Source: an uncultured Isosphaeraceae bacterium
GTDB lineage: Bacteria > Planctomycetota > Planctomycetia > Isosphaerales > Isosphaeraceae
DNA: 64,000 nucleotides
Direction of reading: 5' to 3'
Assembly (NCBI GenBank): GCA_945957605.1
Contig: CAMFLR010000018.1
Location: forward strand, 100,133 to 164,132
Positions 8,125 to 16,321 of the stretch are shown in pieces; the first letter of the stretch is position 1; each line of letters begins with the position of its first letter. The notes under the pieces are model-generated. The model saw only the letters and a program-made list of their open reading frames with translations, searched no databases and was not told where the DNA came from. A program made the translations under genes and the position numbers.

Positions 8125-8927
8125 AAGCTGTGGCCAGGTAGGCGGACCATCGGGAATGGCGAACTACCGCGGCAGACTGCCACCCGGTCGCCCTCGCGTA
8201 GTTGAACTTGCACCTGGCCATCAACCACGAGTACGGTGCTCGCCGAGCCGCGCGGGGTCATTTCAAAAACCTTGTCGCATTGGTCCACAAGCGGCCGCTG
8301 CGTCAGCGTGTGCGGGCAGAGCGGTGTGACCACGAACATATGAGAATCAGGCGGCAAAATCGGCCCGCCAGCCGAGAGACTGTGCGCCGTCGAGCCGACC
8401 GGCGTGGCAATGATCAACCCGTCGCCACGATATGTCATCACACTCTCATCGTCGATCGACAGGCCGATTTCGAGCAGGTGAAACACCGGCCCTGCGCGGA
8501 GCACGACGTCGTTCAGCCCGCGATAGGTCTTGCGCGTGCCGTCGCGACCAATATGCGTACAATCGAGCGACATCAGGTTGTCGATCGTGAACCGTCGCGC
8601 GGCGAGGTCAGTCAATCGTTCGTAGCAAAGCGACGGCGTGAAGTCGGCGAGAAAACCCAGGCGACCGAGATTTACGCCGAGCACCGGCGTGGGGCGGTTG
8701 CCCATCCGTCGGGCGGTGTGCAGCACCGTGCCGTCGCCGCCCAGAACCATCGCAATATCGGCTTCGAGACCGGAAAGATCGGTATCCGGGGCGAGATCGA
8801 CGTTCACCATCCGTAGCCCGGGATGATCCACGATCGCCGCACGAAGGCTTTCGGCGTGCGCCCTTACTTCGGGTTTCGTGCCGTTGCCCAGGATCGCGAT
8901 CGCCAGATCTGCCGGTTTTTCGGTCAT
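8061..8927 (-). CDS. nadK: NAD kinase
   Basis: 288 residues. NAD kinase phosphorylates NAD to NADP with ATP in the cytoplasm. Diagnostic motifs are present: GGDGT at residues 63-67 and the C-terminal GDGLIIATPVGSTAHSLSAGG block, plus an LGVNLGRLGFL stretch after the first motif. Length is normal for bacterial NadK. It is convergent with the LpxL-like gene, overlapping its last 64 bases, and divergent from the Ser/Thr kinase with a 141-base shared intergenic region. Gene start ATG 8927 has only a weak ribosome binding site. No unusual feature beyond the 3' overlap. Confidence 0.95.
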   Translation of the reverse strand: MTEKPADLAIAILGNGTKPEVRAHAESLRAAIVDHPGLRMVNVDLAPDTDLSGLEADIAMVLGGDGTVLHTARRMGNRPTPVLGVNLGRLGFLADFTPSLCYERLTDLAARRFTIDNLMSLDCTHIGRDGTRKTYRGLNDVVLRAGPVFHLLEIGLSIDDESVMTYRGDGLIIATPVGSTAHSLSAGGPILPPDSHMFVVTPLCPHTLTQRPLVDQCDKVFEMTPRGSASTVLVVDGQVQVQLREGDRVAVCRGSSPFPMVRLPGHSFYRTLRNKLGWGASPPGDRGA

Positions 8928-9068
8928 CAGTCAAAATCTCGAAGCCGCTCGAACGTTCAACCTGCCCACGAATTGTCGCCTCGCGCCGGGAAATCGACAA
9001 GCCCGCCTCACCCGCCGACAAGTGGTGCTAGGCTTCTTGCGGACGCGTGCGATTTGCCGGATCGTAGT

Positions 9069-12000
9069 ATGGACACCCCTCGACGGAGCAACGAAGCCCT
9101 CTCCACGCCCTTCGTAGCGAAAGACGTGTATCTCATGCCCGCGCGCGACTCCGACACGAATCTGCATTTTGGCATTCTGGCCCTTCAACTCGAATTTATC
9201 TCGCGCGACGCTTTGAGCGCGGCGTTGAAAGCCTGGATGGTCGACCAAACCAGGCCGCTCGGGCAGATTCTCGTCGCGCAAAATGCCTTGACCGACGACC
9301 TGCGGTGCCTGGTCGACTCGCTTGTCGTCAAGCAGCTCGAACGCGCGGCGAGTGGCGTGCCCCACGTGATCACGCCCGATTCGACAATCGACCTTGTGCA
9401 TACGACCGTGCCCAAGCCGGCCGATCCGTATGCCACGCGCGCACCTTCGATTGGCGAAACGACCTCGAAAGGTGCGCGATTTCGGATTCTGCGACCTCAC
9501 GCCCGCGGCGGACTCGGCGTGGTGCACGTCGCACACGACACCGAATTGAATCGCGAAGTCGCACTCAAGGAAATCCTCGATAAACTCGCCGACAACGAAG
9601 ACAGCCGCAGCCGGTTCGTCGCCGAGGCCGAAATCACCGGCGGTCTCGAACACCCGAGCATCGTGCCGGTTTACGGCCTGGGCCGCGACATGACCGGCCG
9701 GCCGTATTACGCCATGCGGTTCATCCGCGGCGATAGCCTGCAAGACGCGATTCGCAAGTTTCACGGCCCAACCGGCCCCAAGCGCGGCTCGGGCGAGCGC
9801 GTGATCGCGCTTCATAAACTGCTCAAGCGATTCATCGACGTTTGCAACGCACTCAATTATGCTCACTCGCGCGGAATCGTCCATCGCGACTTGAAGCCCA
9901 GCAACATCATGGTGGGCGATTACGGCGAAACACTCGTCGTCGACTGGGGTCTAGCCAAGCGGCTTCGCGGCGGAGATTCTGCGCGCGAGATCGGCCCCCT
10001 TTCGCCGCCAATTGGCTCACAACCAATGGAAACGCTCGCGGGTTCGACCGTTGGTACACCCAACTACATGAGTCCCGAACAGGCGGAGGGCCGCACGGAA
10101 ACAATTGGTCCTGCCAGTGATGTTTATAGCCTGGGCGCCTCGCTCTACGAATTGCTCACGGGCCAAACATCATTCGCGGGCATCAACGATCTCGGTACGA
10201 TCTTGCATCGTGTGCAAAAGGGTGATTACCCGTCTGTGCGCGTGATTGACCCCACAATTCCTCGAGCGCTCGAAGCAATTTGCTTGAGGGCAATGGCGGT
10301 CCGGCCCGAAGATCGTTACGCATCGGCCGGAGCACTTGCCGAGGACCTGGAACACTGGCTGGCCGATGAGCCTGTCGCGGCGATGGCCGAAAGTACGTTG
10401 CAAAAGTTCCAGCGCTGGACTCGCCGCCATCGCTCCGCAACCCTCTCGGCCGCAGCGGCGCTTGTGGCGATCAGCGTCGTGGCGACGTCGGCGTTCGTCG
10501 TCGTGAAAAAGGCGCTCGCCGACGAGCAAGTGGCTCTTCAAGAACGCACCAAGGCCCTGACTGCGCAAAAGCAGGCGACCGAGGCGGCCGAGCACGATCG
10601 CAAACGCGCCGAGGGGCGTGAAACATTAGCGGTTGAGGCGATCAAAAACTTCGAGCAAGCGGTGGTGGGCAACCCGCTGTTGAAGAACGACGCCAAGCTG
10701 AAACCGCTGCGCGACACCTTGCTGAAACAGCCGCTTGACTTCTCGCGCAAGCTCCGCGAAATGCTCCAGGCCGATGGCGATACTCGACCCGAATCAATCC
10801 GCCGCCTCGCCGAGGCCACCTATTCGCTCGCATACACGACAAGCGAAATTGGCGACCAGACCGATGCCATTCGCGGCTACGAAGAAGCCCTCGCCGTCTT
10901 CCAGCGGCTGGTCGACGAGCACACTACCGGCGCCAGCGATCAGGAACGCGTGGCAGAGGCGTCGAACAATCTTGCCCTGCTTCAGCGCGCGACGGGCCGA
11001 CACGATGCTGCGCTCAAATCGTTCAACCACGCGCTGGAAATCTTCGAGAAACTCGCGAAGGAACAGCCTGAAAACGACGCGCTCGAAAACAGCGTTGCGA
11101 GCATCCTTGCGAATATCGGCAACCTTCACCGCGACTCCGGCAAGATGCACGAAGCGTTTGTTGCACTCGAACGCGCATTGTCTATCGGCAAGAAGCTCGT
11201 AAAAGATCGGCCCGATAATCCAACATATCAGGATAATCTCGCCAATTGTTTTAACAACCTCGGGAATTTGGCGGTCGCATCGGGAAAAGCCGACCAGGCT
11301 CGTACGTTCTATCAATCGGCTCTCGATCTCCGCGAACAGCTCGTGAAAAACGCTCCCGCGAACGATACCTATCGTCGCAATCTTTCGACCAGCATCCTTA
11401 ACCTCGGCGCACTCGAACGCGACACGGGCCAAACCAAGGCCGCGCTCGCATCATTCCAGCGAGCGATTGCGATTGTCGAAAAACTCGCGGCCGAGCAGCC
11501 CTCTGCGCTTGAGTTCCAGGAATCACTGGCGCACTGCTACAGCGATTTGGGCCTATTGCAAAGCGAAACCGAGCAAACCGCCGACGGAATCGCATCGTTC
11601 AAACGGGCGATTGCCATCGACGAACGACTCGCCGCGGGTAACCCAACAGTCCACACATACCGACATGAATTAACGAAGAATTATAATAATCTCGGCTTGC
11701 TTGAGCGCTCGGCCGGCCAGAATGACGCGGCACTTGGCTCGTATCGACGAGCTGTTGAATTGCTCGAAGCGCTCGTGCACGATCATCCCAATTTGATCGA
11801 CTACCAAAGCAGTCTCGCCGGCAGTCTTACCAATCTTGCGAATTTGCAGGCCGATCTCGGCAAGCCCCAAGACGCGCTCGCGATGCACCGGCGCGTGCTT
11901 GAAATGCTGGCGAATCTGCGAACCAGGAACGCGCAGGATCCATCGTACGGCATGCGCATCGCGCGGGCGCATTTGATTCTAGCGCGCGACCTTGCTCTAC

Positions 12001-12197
12001 TGAGCGCCCAAGGGAACGCAGAGAAGGCAAAGGAATCAGGCGACCAGTCGATGGCCGAGCTACGCCTGGCCGAGAAGGAAGGCTGGACGATCTGGGAATT
12101 CGTCGAGCTCGATCGCGCGTTCGCAAAGCTGCGCGAACGCGACGATCTGAAAGCATTTCTCGCTGAAAAGAAGGCGAAAAAGCCCGCCAAGCCGTGA
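9069..12197 (+). CDS. Ser/Thr protein kinase with transmembrane segment and TPR repeats
   Basis: About 1042 residues. An N-terminal module (HFGILALQLEFISRDALSAA..., about 30-100) common in planctomycete kinases precedes a Hanks-type kinase domain. The kinase has a glycine loop in a RGGLGVVHVA context, VALKEI lysine, catalytic HRDLKPSN (His272, Asp274), and DWG at 292-294 in place of DFG, a variant often seen in this phylum. After the kinase come a membrane segment (about 460-480), a charged linker, then many tetratricopeptide repeats with the ANNLALLQRATGRHDAAL-type pattern to the C-terminus. By topology the kinase is cytoplasmic and the TPRs lie on the other side. Start ATG 9069 is chosen; ATG 9135 is possible. 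Substrates are unknown. Confidence 0.93.
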   Translation: MDTPRRSNEALSTPFVAKDVYLMPARDSDTNLHFGILALQLEFISRDALSAALKAWMVDQTRPLGQILVAQNALTDDLRCLVDSLVVKQLERAASGVPHVITPDSTIDLVHTTVPKPADPYATRAPSIGETTSKGARFRILRPHARGGLGVVHVAHDTELNREVALKEILDKLADNEDSRSRFVAEAEITGGLEHPSIVPVYGLGRDMTGRPYYAMRFIRGDSLQDAIRKFHGPTGPKRGSGERVIALHKLLKRFIDVCNALNYAHSRGIVHRDLKPSNIMVGDYGETLVVDWGLAKRLRGGDSAREIGPLSPPIGSQPMETLAGSTVGTPNYMSPEQAEGRTETIGPASDVYSLGASLYELLTGQTSFAGINDLGTILHRVQKGDYPSVRVIDPTIPRALEAICLRAMAVRPEDRYASAGALAEDLEHWLADEPVAAMAESTLQKFQRWTRRHRSATLSAAAALVAISVVATSAFVVVKKALADEQVALQERTKALTAQKQATEAAEHDRKRAEGRETLAVEAIKNFEQAVVGNPLLKNDAKLKPLRDTLLKQPLDFSRKLREMLQADGDTRPESIRRLAEATYSLAYTTSEIGDQTDAIRGYEEALAVFQRLVDEHTTGASDQERVAEASNNLALLQRATGRHDAALKSFNHALEIFEKLAKEQPENDALENSVASILANIGNLHRDSGKMHEAFVALERALSIGKKLVKDRPDNPTYQDNLANCFNNLGNLAVASGKADQARTFYQSALDLREQLVKNAPANDTYRRNLSTSILNLGALERDTGQTKAALASFQRAIAIVEKLAAEQPSALEFQESLAHCYSDLGLLQSETEQTADGIASFKRAIAIDERLAAGNPTVHTYRHELTKNYNNLGLLERSAGQNDAALGSYRRAVELLEALVHDHPNLIDYQSSLAGSLTNLANLQADLGKPQDALAMHRRVLEMLANLRTRNAQDPSYGMRIARAHLILARDLALLSAQGNAEKAKESGDQSMAELRLAEKEGWTIWEFVELDRAFAKLRERDDLKAFLAEKKAKKPAKP

Positions 12198-12211
12198 ACT
12201 AACCCATCAAC

Positions 12212-12286
12212 GATGGGTAGCAGTTTGGAATGAGTGCCAAATCCGGCCTTGTTGGCAACTGGGGCATGCTGCCCCAGGCACCCATC
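12212..12286. repeat. Hairpin repeat element, REP-like, partly degenerate
   Basis: A perfect 8-bp stem CTGGGGCA (12259-12266) / TGCCCCAG (12270-12277) is bounded on its right by GGCACCC, the reverse complement of the GGGTGCC start seen in other elements of this window. Outer GATGGGT (12212-12218) and ACCCATC (12280-12286) form an inverted repeat, so this may be a decayed two-hairpin element. Confidence 0.5.
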
Positions 12287-12365
12287 CCACACCTAACGTA
12301 ACGTCCAATCCTTATGCGGGAATTCAGGGTGGTGAATCATAATCGCGCCCAGGTCGGCCGTTTCT

Positions 12366-12442
12366 GGGTGCCACTGGTGGTAGGCCACCAGTGATTGGAC
12401 GTGACCCAGGGCACACTTGGTGGCGTACCACCAGTGGCACCC
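12366..12442. repeat. REPIN-like element: two hairpins inside a 17-bp perfect inverted repeat
   Basis: The 17 bases at 12366-12382 (GGGTGCCACTGGTGGTA) are the exact reverse complement of 12426-12442. Each end also folds on itself: CACTGGTGG/CCACCAGTG on the left with a 4-base loop, and TGGTGG/CCACCA on the right. This is the layout of two REP sequences in inverted orientation. No transposase is nearby. Confidence 0.7.
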
Positions 12443-12494
12443 GACGGTGGTCACATTTCGACCAACCCGAAATCCATCCTGAGCGAAGTTCATC

Positions 12495-14438
12495 TCAGCT
12501 CGTCAGCGTTCCGCCGGCGCTGAAGGAATCGCTCGCGACGGTCGACATCCCCACGCTTCGCGCCAGCTCGAGTGCGGCGGCAGTGATGCCGTCGAGGTCG
12601 AGGCCCACTTCGGCAAGTTGCTCATCGCGCTCAGCGTGCAGCACGAAGGTGTCGGGCAGGCCGAGGCGGCGAACGTGCGACGTGTTCAAGCCGGCTTCAT
12701 TCGCGGCTTCGAGCACGGCTGAGCCGAAGCCGCCCATCAGGCAGCCTTCTTCAACCGTCAGCACGAATCCACATTCTTCGATCGCCTTGAGCATCGTCGT
12801 CTTGTCGAGCGGCTTGGCGAAGCGGGCGTTCACGACGCCGATCCGCAGGCCATATTGCTGACGGAGCCGTTCGGCCGCCTGTAGGCAGGTGACGACCAGC
12901 GTTCCGCAGGCCAGGAACATGCCGTCGGTTTCCCACTCGAGGATTTCGGCCTGGCCCAGCTCGATCGGCGTCGGCTCGCGCTCGATCGTTTCAAGATTCG
13001 CCTTGGGATAGCGGATCGAGGTCGGACCGTCGCGATGGAGTGCGAACTCGAGCATCGGCGCGACGTCTTTTTGATCGCCGGGCGCCATCACGACCATGTT
13101 GGGGAACATTCGCATATAAGCGAGGTCGTATGTTCCGTGGTGCGTCGGACCATCGGCGCCGACAAGCCCTGCGCGGTCGAGCGTGAAGATCACCGGGAGG
13201 TTTTGCAGCGAAACTTCCTGGAAAATCTGGTCGAACGAGCGCTGGAGGAACGTGCTGTAAATGTCGACGACCGGCTTGGCACCGGCCTTTGCCATCCCCG
13301 CCGCGAAGGCGACCGCATGGCTTTCGCAGATACCGGTGTCGAAGAACTGGTTGGGGAATTTCTCGCGGATCTTCTGCAGCTTGTTCCCCTCGCACATCGC
13401 AGCGGTCAGCACGGCGACGGTCGAATCCTTCTCCATCTCGGCATAAAGCGCGGCGCTAACGGCGTCGGTGTATGCCTTGCTCGACGACTTCGTGAGCGGA
13501 ATGATTCCGTTCTCGCCCGATTCGAACGGCGCTGGAGCGTGGAACTTGACGGGATCGCGCTCGGCCGGCTCGAATCCACGTCCTTTATCGGTGAGCACAT
13601 GAAGAAGCACCGGCCCGTCCATGGCCTTAACCTTCTCCATATAATAGCGCAGGGTTTTGATGTCGTGGCCGTCGATCGGTCCGAGGTAGGCGAAGCCGAG
13701 TTCCTCGAACAACATGCCGCCGTGAAAGGTCGCCTTGATGGCGTCCTTCGCCTGCTGGAACCACTTTTCCGACTGCGCACCCACGAGCGGAATCGACGGC
13801 AAGATTCGCTTCACCCGCTTGTTCCACTGGCCGTAAGCCGGGGTCATGCGGGCCTTGTCGAGGTAGTACGCCACGCCGCCGACGCGTGGGCAAATCGACA
13901 TTTTATTATCGTTGAGAACGACGAGGAACTTCTTGCCGACGGGTCCGGTCGCGTTGTTCAAAGCCTCGAAGACGATGCCCGAGGGGAACGCGCCGTCGCC
14001 AATCACCGCGACCGAGTGACGATCGGCCTCGCCCATCAGGTTGTCGCCCGCCTTCAGGCCGAGGGCGGTTGAAGGGGCGCAGCCGGCGTGGCCGGTCATG
14101 AAAAGGTCGAAGTCGCTTTCGGTGGGATTCGGGTAGCCCATCAGGCCGCCCTTGGTGCGAATCGTCCGTAGCGAGTCGGCCCGTCCGGTGATGAGCTTGT
14201 GCGGGTAGATCTGGTGACCGGTGTCCCAGATGAGGCGGTCGCGGCTGAAGTCGAACGTGAGATGAAGCGCGAGGCAAAGCTCGACCACGCCGAGATTGCT
14301 GGCAAAATGCGCAGGCCGGTGATTGACGACGTTCACAAGGCGCTCGCGCATCTCCGCGGCGAGCTGCTCGAGTTGAGCGTCGTCGAAGTTCTGTAGGTCG
14401 GCCGGCGACTGGACCTTGGCCAGCAAGTCGCGACTCAT
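12495..14438 (-). CDS. dxs: 1-deoxy-D-xylulose-5-phosphate synthase
   Basis: 647 residues, full length. DXS condenses pyruvate and glyceraldehyde-3-phosphate with thiamine diphosphate to start the MEP isoprenoid pathway. Visible motifs: HFASNLGVVEL (44-54), WDTGHQIYPHKLITGR (71-86), the thiamine-binding GDGAFPSGIVFEALNN starting at 147 with the downstream NDNKMSI, then GPIDGHD, and the transketolase-like central and C-terminal domains (DRAGLVGADGPTHHGTYD). The stretch TGHAGCAPS near residue 115 differs from the common TGHSSTSIS, so this is a somewhat divergent DXS. Its start overlaps the upstream prenyl synthase stop by one base (TGATG), indicating coupled translation in an isoprenoid operon. 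Confidence 0.93.
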   Translation of the reverse strand: MSRDLLAKVQSPADLQNFDDAQLEQLAAEMRERLVNVVNHRPAHFASNLGVVELCLALHLTFDFSRDRLIWDTGHQIYPHKLITGRADSLRTIRTKGGLMGYPNPTESDFDLFMTGHAGCAPSTALGLKAGDNLMGEADRHSVAVIGDGAFPSGIVFEALNNATGPVGKKFLVVLNDNKMSICPRVGGVAYYLDKARMTPAYGQWNKRVKRILPSIPLVGAQSEKWFQQAKDAIKATFHGGMLFEELGFAYLGPIDGHDIKTLRYYMEKVKAMDGPVLLHVLTDKGRGFEPAERDPVKFHAPAPFESGENGIIPLTKSSSKAYTDAVSAALYAEMEKDSTVAVLTAAMCEGNKLQKIREKFPNQFFDTGICESHAVAFAAGMAKAGAKPVVDIYSTFLQRSFDQIFQEVSLQNLPVIFTLDRAGLVGADGPTHHGTYDLAYMRMFPNMVVMAPGDQKDVAPMLEFALHRDGPTSIRYPKANLETIEREPTPIELGQAEILEWETDGMFLACGTLVVTCLQAAERLRQQYGLRIGVVNARFAKPLDKTTMLKAIEECGFVLTVEEGCLMGGFGSAVLEAANEAGLNTSHVRRLGLPDTFVLHAERDEQLAEVGLDLDGITAAALELARSVGMSTVASDSFSAGGTLTS

Positions 14439-15361
14439 CAGCGATCCCTTTCCAGTAAATCCATCGCCAGGGTTCGGAGCGTCGTGCCCCGTTCCCCGAG
14501 GGGGGCGAGTGCCGCCACCGCCTCTTCCGCTAAGGCTCTCGCCCGCGCCCGGCTACCAGGAATTCCCAGCAGGCCAGGATACGTCCACTTCCCCAGGCCC
14601 GAATCCTTGTTCACGCGCTTGCCCAATTTCGTCTCATCACCTTCGACATCAAGCAGGTCGTCGATGATTTGAAACGCCAGACCCACCGCGTGCCCGTAGT
14701 CCACCAATCCCTGTAAAACACGCTCGTTCGCCCCCGCCACGATGCCGCCCATCTTGAGCGACGCCCGCAACAGGGCTCCCGTCTTACGGCGATGAATCGC
14801 CTCGAGCGCCTCGATCGTTGCATCGTCCCGGCCTTCGGCTTCCAGGTCGGCCATCTGGCCGGCGACCATGCCGATCGGCCCTGCCCCTTCCGCCAGCGCT
14901 CGCACGCAATCGGCGGCCGCACTGGCGGGCTGGGTGTATCGTGCCACCACTTCAAATGCCAAAGTGAGCAGGCCGTCTCCTGCGAGAATCGCCGTTGCCT
15001 CGTCGAACGCCTTGTGGCAGGTCGGCCGACCACGCCTCAGGTCGTCGTCGTCCATTGCCGGCAAATCGTCGTGAATCAACGAATAGGTGTGAACCATTTC
15101 CAGCGCACACGCCGCGGGAAGGGCGTTCTCGCTATCGCCGCCGCACGCTTCGGCCGCCAATAGACATAGGACGGGCCGTAGGCGTTTCCCGCCGCCCATC
15201 AAGCTGTAACGCATCGCCTCAGCGAGCCGGGGCGGGCAATTGCTCCACGCGCCGTTGAGGGATTCGGGAACGAACCGCCCGAGGGCCGATTCGACCCGAA
15301 GTCGAGCGTCGCGAAGGATTTCGGCGAGACGAGACGTCTCGATGGACGGGTGCGTTGTCAT
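14438..15361 (-). CDS. ispA: Polyprenyl (farnesyl/geranylgeranyl) diphosphate synthase
   Basis: 307 residues from ATG 15361; an upstream in-frame start (15439) would add a basic stretch that does not resemble the family. Trans-isoprenyl diphosphate synthases join isopentenyl diphosphate to allylic diphosphates. Both aspartate-rich motifs are present: HDDLPAMDDDDLRRG (Asp98-Asp104) and FQIIDDLLDVEGD near residue 230, with GGGKRLRP near 57 binding substrate. Located directly upstream of dxs with a one-base stop/start overlap, matching the common ispA-dxs order; xseB is not present. Chain length (C15 or C20) cannot be settled by eye, so the symbol is by position and family. Confidence 0.9.
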   Translation of the reverse strand: MTTHPSIETSRLAEILRDARLRVESALGRFVPESLNGAWSNCPPRLAEAMRYSLMGGGKRLRPVLCLLAAEACGGDSENALPAACALEMVHTYSLIHDDLPAMDDDDLRRGRPTCHKAFDEATAILAGDGLLTLAFEVVARYTQPASAAADCVRALAEGAGPIGMVAGQMADLEAEGRDDATIEALEAIHRRKTGALLRASLKMGGIVAGANERVLQGLVDYGHAVGLAFQIIDDLLDVEGDETKLGKRVNKDSGLGKWTYPGLLGIPGSRARARALAEEAVAALAPLGERGTTLRTLAMDLLERDR

Positions 15362-15757
15362 GGGGCGGAGACGTAAACCGAGGGTCGGCAAAGAAAACCG
15401 CGGCAGCCACCGCAATCCAGCGCGGACAAGCCGGACCACCGTTCCTGCTTGCCGACCGGCTCAAGGTATTGTGGACATCAGAGCGTCGATTGTCTACCCG
15501 CCTCCACCTATTTCTTCGAGTAATCCAAAGGGCTTTGCCGTTTAAAGCCCATAAAGTCTTCCGAAATTACGCATCTAACCAACACATTGGCGCCGAATTC
15601 CCTAATTCCCTGCGCCCCTTTGACCTAAAACAGATGTCGCAGCGGCTGACTGCCGTTCGTCCCAGTAAGAATTGGTCTACTGCGCGGTTTGTTTGTGAGA
15701 TTTGTGCGCGCGGGGCAATTATAGTAGTGAGGTGCCGCGTCGAGCACTCGAGGGAGA
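15362..15757. other. Divergent intergenic region
   Basis: A 396-base gap between the isoprenoid operon (minus) and the sigma factor gene (plus). No gene seen. TATAGT at 15720-15725 resembles a -10 element for the sigma factor gene, but no good -35 box lies at the right distance. Confidence 0.4.
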
Positions 15758-16321
15758 ATGCGCGTGCTGACACAAGCCGAGGTCGACAGCATTCTTGATC
15801 GAGTCGAAAACGGGCACCGAGACGCATTCCGCCTGATTGTCCGCGAGTTTAGCCTCCCTCTTCGCTCATTCCTCGCCAGTCAGTTGCACCATCACGACGA
15901 CGTTGACGACATGACGCAGGATGTCTTTATCGCCGCCTATCGCGACCTGACAACCTTCCGCCGCGGGTCCGACTTTGGTGCCTGGCTTCGTGGCATCGCC
16001 CGGAACAAGCTCCTCGACCATTTTCGCAGCACCTCCCGCCGTGAACGCGCGCTCGACCGCTTCCGACAAGAGATCGGCCGGCTCGTCGAGCATGATCTTG
16101 AAACCGCCGCTCTTACCCAGAATGCCGAGACAATCGAAGCCCTGTTGCATTGCATCTCACGACTGCCTGAAAAACTGCGGCGCGTGGTGCGAGCGGGGCT
16201 CGAAGGGGACAAGCCGGCGGAGCTTGCCAAGCAGTACGTAACCACGGTCGGAGCGATTTATAACCTGCACTACCGGGCCAACCAGTTGCTTCGCGAGTGC
16301 GTGCAGAAGGGAATGGGGTGA
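15758..16321 (+). CDS. ECF RNA polymerase sigma factor
   Basis: 187 residues. Sigma region 2 is seen in DDVDDMTQDVFIAAYRDLTTFRRGSDF and AWLRGIARNKLLDHFRS (about 50-95), and region 4 in LPEKLRRVVRAGLEGDKPAELAKQY with a helix-turn-helix (about 130-175). It matches the planctomycete/verrucomicrobial ECF group with a short linker between regions. Its TGA overlaps by one base the ATG of the FecR/LamG gene (TGATG at 16319-16323), so the two are coupled, the usual arrangement of a sigma factor with its membrane regulator. Target promoters are not evident in the window. Confidence 0.93.
   Translation: MRVLTQAEVDSILDRVENGHRDAFRLIVREFSLPLRSFLASQLHHHDDVDDMTQDVFIAAYRDLTTFRRGSDFGAWLRGIARNKLLDHFRSTSRRERALDRFRQEIGRLVEHDLETAALTQNAETIEALLHCISRLPEKLRRVVRAGLEGDKPAELAKQYVTTVGAIYNLHYRANQLLRECVQKGMG

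Larger units (their letters stand above)
12198..12494. other. Convergent intergenic region built of palindromic elements
   Basis: A 297-base gap between the convergent kinase and dxs genes. It holds no gene, but two palindromic hairpin elements (12212-12286 and 12366-12442) fill much of it. A short stem ACCCATC/GATGGGT (12202-12218) follows the kinase stop but has no T-run. Confidence 0.6.

Noticed and set aside
12202..12218. ACCCATC/GATGGGT stem after the kinase stop as a terminator
   Set aside because: The stem is only 7 bp and no T-run follows; it fits better as part of the repeat region.
13035..14072. A 345-codon plus-strand frame antisense to dxs
   Set aside because: A mirror frame in GC-rich coding sequence; its protein has no recognisable motif and dxs is certain.
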